A stretch of DNA of 49,237 nucleotides from a virus: the IMG/VR virus record IMGVR_UViG_3300032288_001331, positions 1 through 49,237 of that record. One strand, given 5' to 3'. Position 1 is the stretch's first letter, and the number at the start of each line of letters is the position of its first letter. Position numbers and translations under genes: made by a program. Below, one piece after another: positions 37,047-44,228 of this stretch. The notes under the pieces were generated by a model. That model was not told the DNA's origin and did no database searches. It saw only the letters and a list, made by a program, of their open reading frames with translations.

Positions 37047-37703
37047 ATGTCCAATCTCAAAATAGTCGCCGGAGCCGGCGCTATTCTTTTTGCGTTTGCA
37101 ATGAATAGCACCACAGCAAAAGCGACGACGATACAGAAAGGAACAAGTTCAACGTATAGTTGCACAGTTCATGAAAATGGTTATGAAGTTTGTACAAAGC
37201 GAAAACAAAAAAAGAAGAAAAAACAATACAGAAATACACAACAAAATATTGGCGTTATTGATCTAAACACACAAATACCTATAATGCGACAGGCCGAATG
37301 GCCTCAACCTTATGAAGCCAGTAATGCAAAGATCGTAAAAGAGGCTGAACGCCTAGTTGGTCTTCATGAGCGAAAAGACAGAAGCACCCTCCAGTCTATG
37401 TTCAATATTGATCCAGCGAAAATACCTTGGTGCGCTGCATTTGTGAACACAGTCTTAGAAAAGGCTGGATTGAGAGGTTCAGGTTCTCTACATGCCATGA
37501 GTTTCGCAGACTATGGTAAGAGAACGAACAATCCTAAACAAGGTGACATTGTTGTGATGCGTAGCCACGTTGGCTTTTTTGATGGTTACGAGTATGTGAA
37601 TGGTACTAAGTATGTAAGGGTTCTGGGTGGCAACCAGAACAACATGGTTACAAAAACATATTATCTGGCCAGCCGTGTGGTTTCTTACCGTACGGTTGCT
37701 TGA
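37047..37703 (+). CDS. secreted CHAP/TIGR02594-type cysteine peptidase
   Basis: A 218-residue protein with a Sec signal peptide (LKIVAGAGAILFAFAMNSTTAKA, cut near residue 26). A basic linker (KQKKKKKQ) precedes the catalytic domain from about 90: Cys in IPWCAAFVNTVLEKAG, His in RSHVGFF, polar residue in LGGNQNN. The family cleaves peptide cross-links of peptidoglycan. Since the signal peptide takes it to the periplasm, its action must be delayed or its target limited; it could be a virion or takeover-phase wall hydrolase rather than the main lysin. Two Cys early in the mature protein could form a disulfide. Confidence 0.8.
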   Translation: MSNLKIVAGAGAILFAFAMNSTTAKATTIQKGTSSTYSCTVHENGYEVCTKRKQKKKKKQYRNTQQNIGVIDLNTQIPIMRQAEWPQPYEASNAKIVKEAERLVGLHERKDRSTLQSMFNIDPAKIPWCAAFVNTVLEKAGLRGSGSLHAMSFADYGKRTNNPKQGDIVVMRSHVGFFDGYEYVNGTKYVRVLGGNQNNMVTKTYYLASRVVSYRTVA

Positions 37704-37723
37704 TTAACTAAATAGAGGTGGTT

Positions 37724-37984
37724 ATGCCAACATATACTTTTGAAGATACCGAAACACAAGAACAGTTTGAGATGGTCATGTCTTATGACGACCTTGAACC
37801 ATTCTTAAAAGATAATCCTAAACTGAACCAAGTGTTCAAGATGAACATCGTGGATCCAGTGGGCATCGGTGTCTCTAAACCGCCAGTCGATTTTCAAAAA
37901 TATGTTCTGAACAAGGTCAAGCATGTGCCTGGTGCAAGGACAGATGTTATTGAGAAGAGATGGCAAATAGCAAAAGAAGTATAA
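37724..37984 (+). CDS. small conserved protein upstream of phoH
   Basis: An 86-residue protein (MPTYTFEDTETQEQFEMVMSYDDLEPFLKDNP) of a well conserved family in T4-like phages, ending DVIEKRWQIAKEV. The start is FmdB-like but no zinc cysteines are present. Function unknown. ATG 37724 follows AGAGGTGGTT; the GTG at 37718 would overlap the ribosome site. Confidence 0.68.
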   Translation: MPTYTFEDTETQEQFEMVMSYDDLEPFLKDNPKLNQVFKMNIVDPVGIGVSKPPVDFQKYVLNKVKHVPGARTDVIEKRWQIAKEV

Positions 37985-38019
37985 TTTGAGAAGACGTAAA
38001 AGATTTTCAATGAGTAACG

Positions 38020-38054
38020 AAAGAGGGTCTATCAGAAATGGTAGGCTCTCTTTT
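38020..38054 (+). terminator. likely rho-independent terminator
   Basis: AAAGAGGGTCTA (38020-38031) pairs with TAGGCTCTCTTT (38042-38053) using two G-U pairs, then TTTTG. It lies in the 88-nt gap before phoH, so phoH may depend on read-through or its own start. Confidence 0.6.
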
Positions 38055-38072
38055 GCGTTTAAAGGAGCAAAC

Positions 38073-38777
38073 ATGAGCAAAAAGCTGAAGAATAACTCAA
38101 ACAAGAACCCACAGCAGAATAACCACTTTGAACTTCGTTCGATAAAACCACTTACAGCAAATCAACAACAAACATTTGATGCTTATAGAAACGGATATAA
38201 TCTAATGCTGCACGGTTATGCAGGAACAGGCAAAACATTTTGTGCCATGTATCTCGCACTAGAAGAGTTATTGACAGGCCGCTCAAACTATGATAAGATT
38301 GTTCTTATTCGTTCGGTCGTACCATCAAGAGATATAGGATTTCTTCCTGGTTCGATCAAAGATAAGATCGCTGTCTATGAAGAACCATACAAAGAAATCT
38401 GCGACGACCTGTTTGGTCGTGGTGATGGTTTCAATATACTGAAGCTGAAGGGTCTGATACAGTTTACAACCACCTCATTCCTTCGCGGTATGACATTCAA
38501 CAATGCTATCGTAATCGTGGATGAGACCAATAACATGACTTTCCAAGAGATCGACACGGTCATGACAAGACTAGGAAACGAGAGCCGTGTCATCTTTTGT
38601 GGTGATTACAGACAGACCGATCTGACCAAGCCACACGAAAGAACAGGCATCCGTGAGTTTATGGCGATTACAAAGCGTATAAATACCTTCAGACACGTTG
38701 AGTTTGAGAAGGAAGATATTGTCCGCTCAGGCATCGTTCGTGATTATATAATCAACAAAACGGAACTGGGGCTATGA
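38073..38777 (+). CDS. phoH: PhoH-like ATPase
   Basis: A 234-residue P-loop protein. Walker A is GYAGTGKT (about 48-55) and Walker B is AIVIVDETNN, with RSVVPSRDIGFLPG and CGDYRQTD as the family motifs. PhoH proteins are ATPases linked to RNA metabolism and are frequent in T4-like phages. ATG 38073 with AAAGGAGCAAAC is used; an upstream TTG at 37986 is unlikely because a terminator lies between. ATGA overlap with the next gene. Confidence 0.9.
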   Translation: MSKKLKNNSNKNPQQNNHFELRSIKPLTANQQQTFDAYRNGYNLMLHGYAGTGKTFCAMYLALEELLTGRSNYDKIVLIRSVVPSRDIGFLPGSIKDKIAVYEEPYKEICDDLFGRGDGFNILKLKGLIQFTTTSFLRGMTFNNAIVIVDETNNMTFQEIDTVMTRLGNESRVIFCGDYRQTDLTKPHERTGIREFMAITKRINTFRHVEFEKEDIVRSGIVRDYIINKTELGL

Positions 38778-40273
38778 GCAATCTAATTTCGGGCGTCCTT
38801 GCCCATCTAGATCATATGACAAGATTTAGTCGTAATGAGGAAGAGTATCTGACGGAAGAGGTTGCTTACACGCCACCTGAAGACGATGAGCTTCCTGAAG
38901 GTATTCCAAAGAACATTCACGACTTCCTCTTTCATCTGTCTGGCCCTAGTGATCCAACAGGTAATCACAACCGCTCTCTGAGCGAAGCCACACTCTTTGA
39001 CATTAAGCGTGGTGATCGACCTGGCGCTATCCAACCACCTACCGCTCTAGCCCATAAGAACATGGGTATGCCTAAGACCGCTCTTATGATTAGTAGATCA
39101 CACGAAGAAGGTCTTGGTCATTCAGAAAACCTACACAAGAAGATTGGTGCAGGTTTCCGTAAAGCGTTTGATGAGATGACAACAGAACATCCAACAGACA
39201 CAAAAGCAAAACTGAAACAGGCTAGAGCCGCTTTCCGTGACTTTGCTCAAAGCCGTGGTCTGAAAGCTAAGACTGCACCTAAGATGATGGGTGGTAACAT
39301 GAAGACTGAAAAGTCCTCAGGTGAAGGTGTTCTCACAACTGGTTTGAACCTTGCACCACATGCTACATCAGGTCTTCATAACTTTGACACTTGCCCAAAT
39401 TCTTCACATGAATGTCGCAAGAATTGCCTTGGTACAGAAGCAGGCGGCAATCGCCAGTATCCAGATGCCGCAATGTCTGCAAAGGTTCTTCGTACACATT
39501 TCATTGCTGCACATCCAGAACATGCTGCTCGTATTATTGATCATGAGATCACACAGCACAAGAAAGATGCCAAGAAAAAAGGCATGATTCCTGGTGTTCG
39601 TATGAATGTAACCTCAGACATTTCTTGGGAGCATCATGCACCAAAGATGTTTGAACGCCATAAGGATGTACAATTCTATGATTACACTAAGCTACACAAT
39701 CGCGTTCTTCGTTCTCTTGCTCCTAAAAAAGCAGATAGCCACTTCAACGAAATGGGTCATCCTTCCAATTACCATCTCACACTCTCACACACAGGCACAG
39801 GCCATGATGAGAGTAATGACAAAGCAGCATCACAAGTATTAAGAAAAGGTGGTGTTGTTGCCATGGTGTTCCAGCGTGGTAAAAAGAAAGGTGGATTACC
39901 AGCACACATTACCGATCATGAAACAGGTCACAAGTATCCTGTTGTTAACGGTGATGATGATGACAATACATTTGACCGTCATACAACTGTTGGTCGCCAT
40001 GAAGGTAAAGCACACCAAGGTGTTGTTTCAGGTCTTATGCTCAAGGGCGTCAAGAACGAAGCAGCAGGTCACTTTGCAAATGCTGTCGATGAAAATGGTG
40101 AAGGCCATATCAATAAGCCAGCAAAAGCAATGTCAGAGGCTATCGACAAGATGATTGCATTCCGTCAGAAGATTGATGCAAAGCGTCTCGTACCATCTCG
40201 CTCAGGTTCAAAGGGTGGTGATGCAAGTGGTGGTAATGGTGGCGGTGATGGCGCCGGGGGCAACGGCGCGTGA
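38774..40273 (+). CDS. Cys-rich GP88-like phage protein
   Basis: A 499-residue protein. A central CPNSSHECRKNCLG (about 211-224) has the spacing seen in the mycobacteriophage GP88 family (CP.A...C...C), followed by GVRMNVTSDISWE, VQFYDYTKLHNRV and HPSNYHLTLSHTG, which suggests a TIM-barrel-like fold with a metal or Fe-S site; some authors compare this to radical SAM folds, but no CxxxCxxC is present. The first 40 residues include EEEYLTEE, a possible prohead-protease site, and the C-terminal 25 are Gly-rich. It may be virion-packaged. GTGA overlap with the ligase-like gene and ATGA overlap with phoH. Confidence 0.68.
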   Translation: MSNLISGVLAHLDHMTRFSRNEEEYLTEEVAYTPPEDDELPEGIPKNIHDFLFHLSGPSDPTGNHNRSLSEATLFDIKRGDRPGAIQPPTALAHKNMGMPKTALMISRSHEEGLGHSENLHKKIGAGFRKAFDEMTTEHPTDTKAKLKQARAAFRDFAQSRGLKAKTAPKMMGGNMKTEKSSGEGVLTTGLNLAPHATSGLHNFDTCPNSSHECRKNCLGTEAGGNRQYPDAAMSAKVLRTHFIAAHPEHAARIIDHEITQHKKDAKKKGMIPGVRMNVTSDISWEHHAPKMFERHKDVQFYDYTKLHNRVLRSLAPKKADSHFNEMGHPSNYHLTLSHTGTGHDESNDKAASQVLRKGGVVAMVFQRGKKKGGLPAHITDHETGHKYPVVNGDDDDNTFDRHTTVGRHEGKAHQGVVSGLMLKGVKNEAAGHFANAVDENGEGHINKPAKAMSEAIDKMIAFRQKIDAKRLVPSRSGSKGGDASGGNGGGDGAGGNGA

Positions 40274-41490
40274 AGACCTTCAAACAATATATCACAGAGA
40301 TGGCCTCGTCTGTTGAAGATGAGGCTCTCGGCCATCTAACACATGTCAAAGATATTGCACATGAAGAGCCACGTTTTGGTGGGCTCTCTCATGAACTTCT
40401 CACAAAGTTTCATCAACATCGTATGGGTCAAACACCTGAAGGTTTTGGTGCAAGTCTAAAGCACGATGGTGGTGCATCTGTTCTTATAAGCCACGATGAA
40501 CATGGCGTTGGTATCACAGATAAACACCGTGAAAAGCGTGGTGTTGTGGCTCGAACTGATGCTGATATTGACAAGCATTTCGGTCATGCACCAGGATATG
40601 CCGCAGGTCTGAAACATCTTCTCAAACATGGTCATGAATTGGTGCCTAAAGGTAAAAAAGTTCAAGGTGATCTTCTGTTCACACCAGGTGACGGAACAAC
40701 AGAAGTACATGGAGAACACACTCACTATACACCAAACAGAATTACAGGCAAGGCTAAGACAAGAGCACCTATTGGCATTGCAATTCACACAGAAGTTAAG
40801 AAAGGTGTTGCTCAGTCTCTTGGTAAAGGAGCAATCAAGAAAACTCCTAACATCTTCGTTCCTCATCACGACTATAACAAGCCAGATCCTTCGACATATT
40901 CCGCAGAAGATCGTAAGGCTGTTGAGCATCATCTTGCCAAAGCGAAAGAAATGTTAGATAATCATACCTCGGAGCATCTAACGCCGGAACATATTCAGCA
41001 ATTCACTATCTATAATAATCGCACAACTCGCGCTGGTACGACACCTAGCAGAGCCGGTTATATCAAGCATCTTGAAGGTGAACGTGACAAGGCCGCAGGT
41101 AAGTTGAAGACAGAAAAAGGTAGAGCAAGGGTTCAAGCACAATATGGATCTATGATACAGCATGTGCATAATAATGCTGAACACTTTGATCGTTCGATTG
41201 GAATTCGTCATCATCTTGAACAGGCCACGGAGCATTTACTGAAAGGTGTTTCACACCCTGACATCGAAACGTCAATCGACGGTAAGAAATCCGCAGGTGA
41301 AGGCGTTGTTCTTCAACAGAAAGATGCCAAGGGTAGAATGAGACCTGTAGGCAAACTTGTACCAAAGGCTGTATCGAAGGCTCTTCTGAATAATCCTAGA
41401 TTTGGTCGAGAAGAACTCAAAGAGAATATCATGAACATTATTGAAAGAGTGAGAAGTGAAAACATTCAACTACAAAGAGGGATTGCCTGA
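40270..41490 (+). CDS. KxDG ligase/nucleotidyltransferase-like protein with capsid-targeting-like N-terminus
   Basis: A 406-residue protein. The core resembles the covalent nucleotidyltransferase superfamily: motif I LKHDGG with Lys64 and Asp66, a motif III-like VQGDLLF (about 132-138), motif IV GEGVVL (about 343-348) and motif V GKLVPK (about 361-366). These enzymes form a lysyl-AMP and ligate RNA or DNA ends. The middle is His/Lys-rich. The first ten residues, MKTFKQYITE, match the T4 capsid-targeting peptide with Glu10 for gp21 cleavage. Start is GTG 40270, overlapping the upstream stop. I infer a packaged ligase; substrate unknown. Confidence 0.75.
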   Translation: MKTFKQYITEMASSVEDEALGHLTHVKDIAHEEPRFGGLSHELLTKFHQHRMGQTPEGFGASLKHDGGASVLISHDEHGVGITDKHREKRGVVARTDADIDKHFGHAPGYAAGLKHLLKHGHELVPKGKKVQGDLLFTPGDGTTEVHGEHTHYTPNRITGKAKTRAPIGIAIHTEVKKGVAQSLGKGAIKKTPNIFVPHHDYNKPDPSTYSAEDRKAVEHHLAKAKEMLDNHTSEHLTPEHIQQFTIYNNRTTRAGTTPSRAGYIKHLEGERDKAAGKLKTEKGRARVQAQYGSMIQHVHNNAEHFDRSIGIRHHLEQATEHLLKGVSHPDIETSIDGKKSAGEGVVLQQKDAKGRMRPVGKLVPKAVSKALLNNPRFGREELKENIMNIIERVRSENIQLQRGIA

Positions 41491-42136
41491 GTTGCAGTCC
41501 CTTCCTACCGAAGAGATCGGTGGGAAAAGATATTATATAACACCTAACGGCAAGAAACTACCTTCAGTTACTACCGTTCTTGGTCATTTCAAGAAAGAAA
41601 AGATCAATGAGTGGCGAAACCGAATTGGCCACGAAGAAGCCCAAAAGATTTCCACCCGTGCCTCAATCCGTGGCACGAAATTCCACAATATGCTTGAAAA
41701 GTATGTCAGCAATGATCGGACATTGTTCGAGAATGTTATGCCTGATATGAAACAAGCTTTCTACAATATTCAACCCACACTTGACAGGATCGACAATATA
41801 CATTATATTGAAAGCCCTCTTTGGTCAGAAAGGCTTGGTCTTGCAGGTAGAACAGATGTCATCGGTGAATTTGACGGCACACTTTCTATCATCGACTTCA
41901 AGACCTCTCTAAAAGAAAAGAAAGAAGAATGGATTGACAACTACTTTGAACAAGGAACGGCCTACTCACTCATGTATAAAGAAAGAGTTGGTAATCCTAT
42001 TTCACAAGTTGTCATTATTATCTCCGTTGACAATATCACAGAGCCACAAATCTTCATAAAGAAAACTTCTGACTATGTGGACTCACTCATAAAGAAGATT
42101 TGGCTCTATAACAAGGAACACACAAATGTACGTTGA
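41456..42136 (+). CDS. Cas4/RecB-like PD-(D/E)XK exonuclease
   Basis: A 226-residue protein. The nuclease motifs are LGLAGRTDVIGEF (first acidic residue), LSIIDFKTSLKEKKE (D-x-K) and the following YFEQGTAYSLMYKE helix, the Q...Y motif of the RecB/Cas4 family; HNMLEKY in the N-terminal half completes it. No Fe-S cysteines are present, unlike true Cas4. T4-like phages use such proteins in recombination. Start is GTG 41456, in a 35-nt overlap with the ligase-like gene. Confidence 0.82.
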   Translation: MKTFNYKEGLPELQSLPTEEIGGKRYYITPNGKKLPSVTTVLGHFKKEKINEWRNRIGHEEAQKISTRASIRGTKFHNMLEKYVSNDRTLFENVMPDMKQAFYNIQPTLDRIDNIHYIESPLWSERLGLAGRTDVIGEFDGTLSIIDFKTSLKEKKEEWIDNYFEQGTAYSLMYKERVGNPISQVVIIISVDNITEPQIFIKKTSDYVDSLIKKIWLYNKEHTNVR

Positions 42137-42326
42137 TCTTTGGGTTTTTGGTATCTTCGCAGTTCTCTTTGGTGTCTGTGCAGTATGGAATCGTATGAGA
42201 GGCATCACACAAGGCATTGAGGCTACACTAGACAAGTTAGAGAGTGACAAGATCATTGAGATTATCGGTGATGATATCATCCCATATCGCCGTGATATTC
42301 GCCGCCGTAAGAAGAAGCTGGCTTGA
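42126..42326 (+). CDS. small membrane-anchored protein
   Basis: A 66-residue protein with one N-terminal membrane helix (LWVFGIFAVLFGVCAVWN) and a charged tail ending in a basic stretch (YRRDIRRRKKKLA). The ATG lies 11 nt inside the previous gene. Its stop overlaps the tmRNA promoter -35. Function unknown. Confidence 0.6.
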   Translation: MYVDLWVFGIFAVLFGVCAVWNRMRGITQGIEATLDKLESDKIIEIIGDDIIPYRRDIRRRKKKLA

Positions 42327-42353
42327 CTTTCAAAGAACAATATGCTATAAATA
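42323..42353 (+). promoter_or_regulatory. dual promoter: sigma70-like and T4-late-type TATAAATA
   Basis: TTGACT (42323-42328), 17-bp spacer and TATAAA (42346-42351). The same -10 reads as a perfect T4 late box TATAAATA (42346-42353). Either or both can start just before the tmRNA acceptor piece (about 42360). Confidence 0.75.
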
Positions 42354-42359
42354 ATATGC

Positions 42360-42424
42360 TTAGGTCGTTGAGGCGTATAGAATAAACGTATCGGACGCGG
42401 GGGCAGTACCCGCCGCCTCCACCA
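42360..42424 (+). ncRNA. ssrA: tmRNA, acceptor piece (permuted)
   Basis: Contains the 3' end of a tmRNA located upstream of the coding piece. GGAC, T arm GCGGG-GGCAGTA-CCCGC (42397-42413), acceptor strand CGCCTCC (42414-42420) and ACCA (42421-42424). CGCCTCC pairs with GGGGGCG at 42521-42527, the third pair being the G-U that AlaRS needs. The T loop differs from TTCRA as in alphaproteobacterial tmRNAs. The 5' end is estimated. Permuted order defines the two-piece type. Confidence 0.85.
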
Positions 42425-42520
42425 CAAGCACAGATAGACGATATGTTGGCTAGCGGTGCGCAACTAGCTGGAATATACGAGACAAAGTTACTCTTGCGGG
42501 AGTTATTCTGTGCTTTTGAT
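42425..42520 (+). ncRNA. intervening segment of permuted tmRNA precursor
   Basis: 96 nt between the CCA end and the 5' end of the coding piece, presumably removed during maturation. I see no coding sequence of its own; the open frame across it is only the tag frame extended upstream. Confidence 0.55.
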
Positions 42521-42690
42521 GGGGGCGAAATAGGATCGACGAGCGCAGTAAAGATGCGAGGAGACCGAAAGCAACGTTTAGATGCAAACGATAATGCACC
42601 AATCGCAATGGCACTAGCTGCCTAAGCATGAGTTTTCGGTGGGTTTGACTTGGAAACAGAATAAACCCACCACTCACACAAACACATGAG
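42521..42690 (+). ncRNA. ssrA: tmRNA, coding piece with tag ANDNAPIAMALAA
   Basis: Starts GGGGGCG (acceptor 5' strand), then a D-like GATCGACG. The tag frame runs from the resume codon GCA 42584 to TAA 42623-42625: Ala-Asn-Asp-Asn-Ala-Pro-Ile-Ala-Met-Ala-Leu-Ala-Ala. ANDN is the alphaproteobacterial tag start and the LAA end is the ClpXP degron. A strong hairpin follows (GGTGGGTTT/AAACCCACC, about 42639-42672). 3' end estimated. It rescues stalled ribosomes by adding the tag to the nascent protein. Confidence 0.88.
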
Positions 42691-42698
42691 GTTACATT

Positions 42699-42935
42699 AT
42701 GGCTAAGACTCCATTTGAAATCCGACTAGACCTTCTACAAATGGCTAACGGCATTCTCTCCGATAAGAATTGGGCTGAACGCAATCGTATCGAAAACGAT
42801 TGGAACACTCAGCGCGATATTGCCATGAAAAGTGAAATCATCAATATTCCTCCAGCGCCATTTGTACCATCCGTCAACGAAGATGAAATCATCACTCTCG
42901 CTAAGAAGCTGAATGAGTTTGTCTCCAATGGCTAA
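42699..42935 (+). CDS. small conserved T4-like phage protein
   Basis: A 78-residue protein (MAKTPFEIRLDLLQMANGILSDKNW) of a family found in many T4-like phages near genes 33/59. Helical start and Pro-rich centre (INIPPAPFVPS). No known function. Start ATG 42699 follows GAGGTTACATT; overlaps gp33 by 8 nt. Confidence 0.72.
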   Translation: MAKTPFEIRLDLLQMANGILSDKNWAERNRIENDWNTQRDIAMKSEIINIPPAPFVPSVNEDEIITLAKKLNEFVSNG

Positions 42936-43155
42936 CAGAGAAGAAATCACCACATTCTCTCTTGCTATTGAAATGATGGCCAAAGAGAAGAACACATCCT
43001 ACATGGATGCAATCATTCTATACTGTGAAAACACAGGGCTTGAAGTTGAAGTCGCAGCCAAGATGATCTCTGGTGCTTTGAAATCGAAGATCAAGATCGA
43101 AGCAGAAGAACTAAACTTTCTACCTAAATCTAACACAACGAAGTTACCACTATGA
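42928..43155 (+). CDS. 33: late-transcription coactivator, gp33-like
   Basis: A 75-residue protein. MSYMDAIILYCENTGLEVEVAAKMISGALKSKIKIEAEELNFLP-type segment is the late-coactivator signature (SYMDAI...CE..G.....A.LIS..LK.KI..EA..LN.LPK). T4 gp33 bridges RNA polymerase and the gp45 clamp so that gp55 recognises TATAAATA. It matches the late-type boxes in this window. ATG 42928 precedes MANREEITTF; the upstream TTG is ignored. ATGA overlap with the next gene. Confidence 0.82.
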   Translation: MANREEITTFSLAIEMMAKEKNTSYMDAIILYCENTGLEVEVAAKMISGALKSKIKIEAEELNFLPKSNTTKLPL

Positions 43156-44228
43156 GTGTTATAGGTAAATTTCAAACTTTTGATCTTCATATGAAAACTG
43201 TTTCAGACTATTATAAAGGTCTGTTTGGTATTGAAATTCAACATCAGCATAACGTTTTGACTGATGGTGTGCATATCTATGCAAAGATGAAAAACAGCAA
43301 AGGTGTTACATATACCGCTTCTGTTGTCATCTCAAGAATTGATATTGAAGATGAACACTCAGACGAAATCATTAGTAATATGGTTCGACGTTTGATACAA
43401 GATGTGAAGGATTCTGAAATGACTGTGAATGTTGGTTCTTTTAAGACTGTAATTAAAGATGCTTTACTTGATGTCAGCGATATGAACAAAACTGTCGGCA
43501 TTTCGATGGGTGGCGGCGGTAGTATTCCAACCGCAATCGGCGGCGGCGGTGCGCTTGGAGCAACTGGTCATATAACTGGTCACCAATTCACTAGCGCATA
43601 TGTTGATGATCAGAGTGATCTGCCAACACTAGATGAAGTTCAGAAGATGGGTATGTCTATTGAGGATCTAAGCCGCATCGCTCCTTTGAAGAATGCGGCC
43701 AGAGGCGCACACGAATTGATGTTTAGTTATTTACCGAAACTCACCTTTTCGTATAATAGAATGAGGATTGAACAGTCTATTGTTCTTGCAGGAGGATTTT
43801 TTGCTTCTGAGTTTCACGCAGAAAATCCTAAAGACATTGATATATTCATACTCAATTCACCTGTTATACACAAAGCATTTCATGATGCAATTATTGAACT
43901 CCATGGTGAGGACGATAATCGTTTCAAATTTAGTGAAGGTTCATATTTAACAGCTATGAACAACAAAATCAAACATGTTGTTCTTGACACCAAGACAACC
44001 ATACAGTATATTTTTACAGAGTATAATACAAGAGAGGAACTGATCAGTCATTTTGATGCTGAACATGCCTGTGTTTCATATCATAAAGGCACTCTATTTG
44101 CCAGCCCTCTCACTATTGATTGTATCAAAAACAAAATTCTAAAGTCTCACAAAGGTAATACCATCGCACAGTGGCGTGTTGACAAGTTCATTAAGAAAGG
44201 ATTCAACCTTGCGGCTAACCGCGTTTGA
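43152..44228 (+). CDS. nucleotidyltransferase-like phage protein
   Basis: A 358-residue protein. The second half holds the polymerase-beta-type nucleotidyltransferase core: SIVLAGGFFASEFHAENPKDIDIFIL (GG...S and two Asp in KDIDIF, about 213-237). The N-terminal half (residues 1-150) has SH3-like beta strands and a Gly-rich linker (SMGGGGSIPTAIGGGG). It could be a tRNA or DNA-end transferase. In T4-like phages it lies between gp33 and gp59. ATGA overlap with gp33; gp59 starts inside it. Confidence 0.72.
   Translation: MSVIGKFQTFDLHMKTVSDYYKGLFGIEIQHQHNVLTDGVHIYAKMKNSKGVTYTASVVISRIDIEDEHSDEIISNMVRRLIQDVKDSEMTVNVGSFKTVIKDALLDVSDMNKTVGISMGGGGSIPTAIGGGGALGATGHITGHQFTSAYVDDQSDLPTLDEVQKMGMSIEDLSRIAPLKNAARGAHELMFSYLPKLTFSYNRMRIEQSIVLAGGFFASEFHAENPKDIDIFILNSPVIHKAFHDAIIELHGEDDNRFKFSEGSYLTAMNNKIKHVVLDTKTTIQYIFTEYNTREELISHFDAEHACVSYHKGTLFASPLTIDCIKNKILKSHKGNTIAQWRVDKFIKKGFNLAANRV

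Noticed and set aside
37708-37714. CTAAATA as promoter of the 37724 gene (and 45064-45070 as a late promoter of gene 32)
   Set aside because: The first is only 9 nt from the start codon, which would leave no room for the ribosome site; the second sits beside a consensus sigma70 promoter that already explains gene 32.
38677-38684. ATAAATA within phoH (also 31566-31573 within the 30508 gene)
   Set aside because: The phoH copy is inside coding sequence and not near a downstream start. The 31566 copy is 28 nt before a gene, so it is mentioned there but not scored as a separate promoter.
41456-41500. MKTFNYKEGL start of the Cas4-like gene as a fourth capsid-targeting peptide
   Set aside because: Only the first four residues match; there is no hydrophobic pattern or Glu at position 10.
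42443-42625. A 60-codon open frame ending in ANDNAPIAMALAA
   Set aside because: It is the tmRNA tag frame extended by chance upstream through structured RNA; no ribosome site and no coding character before the tag.
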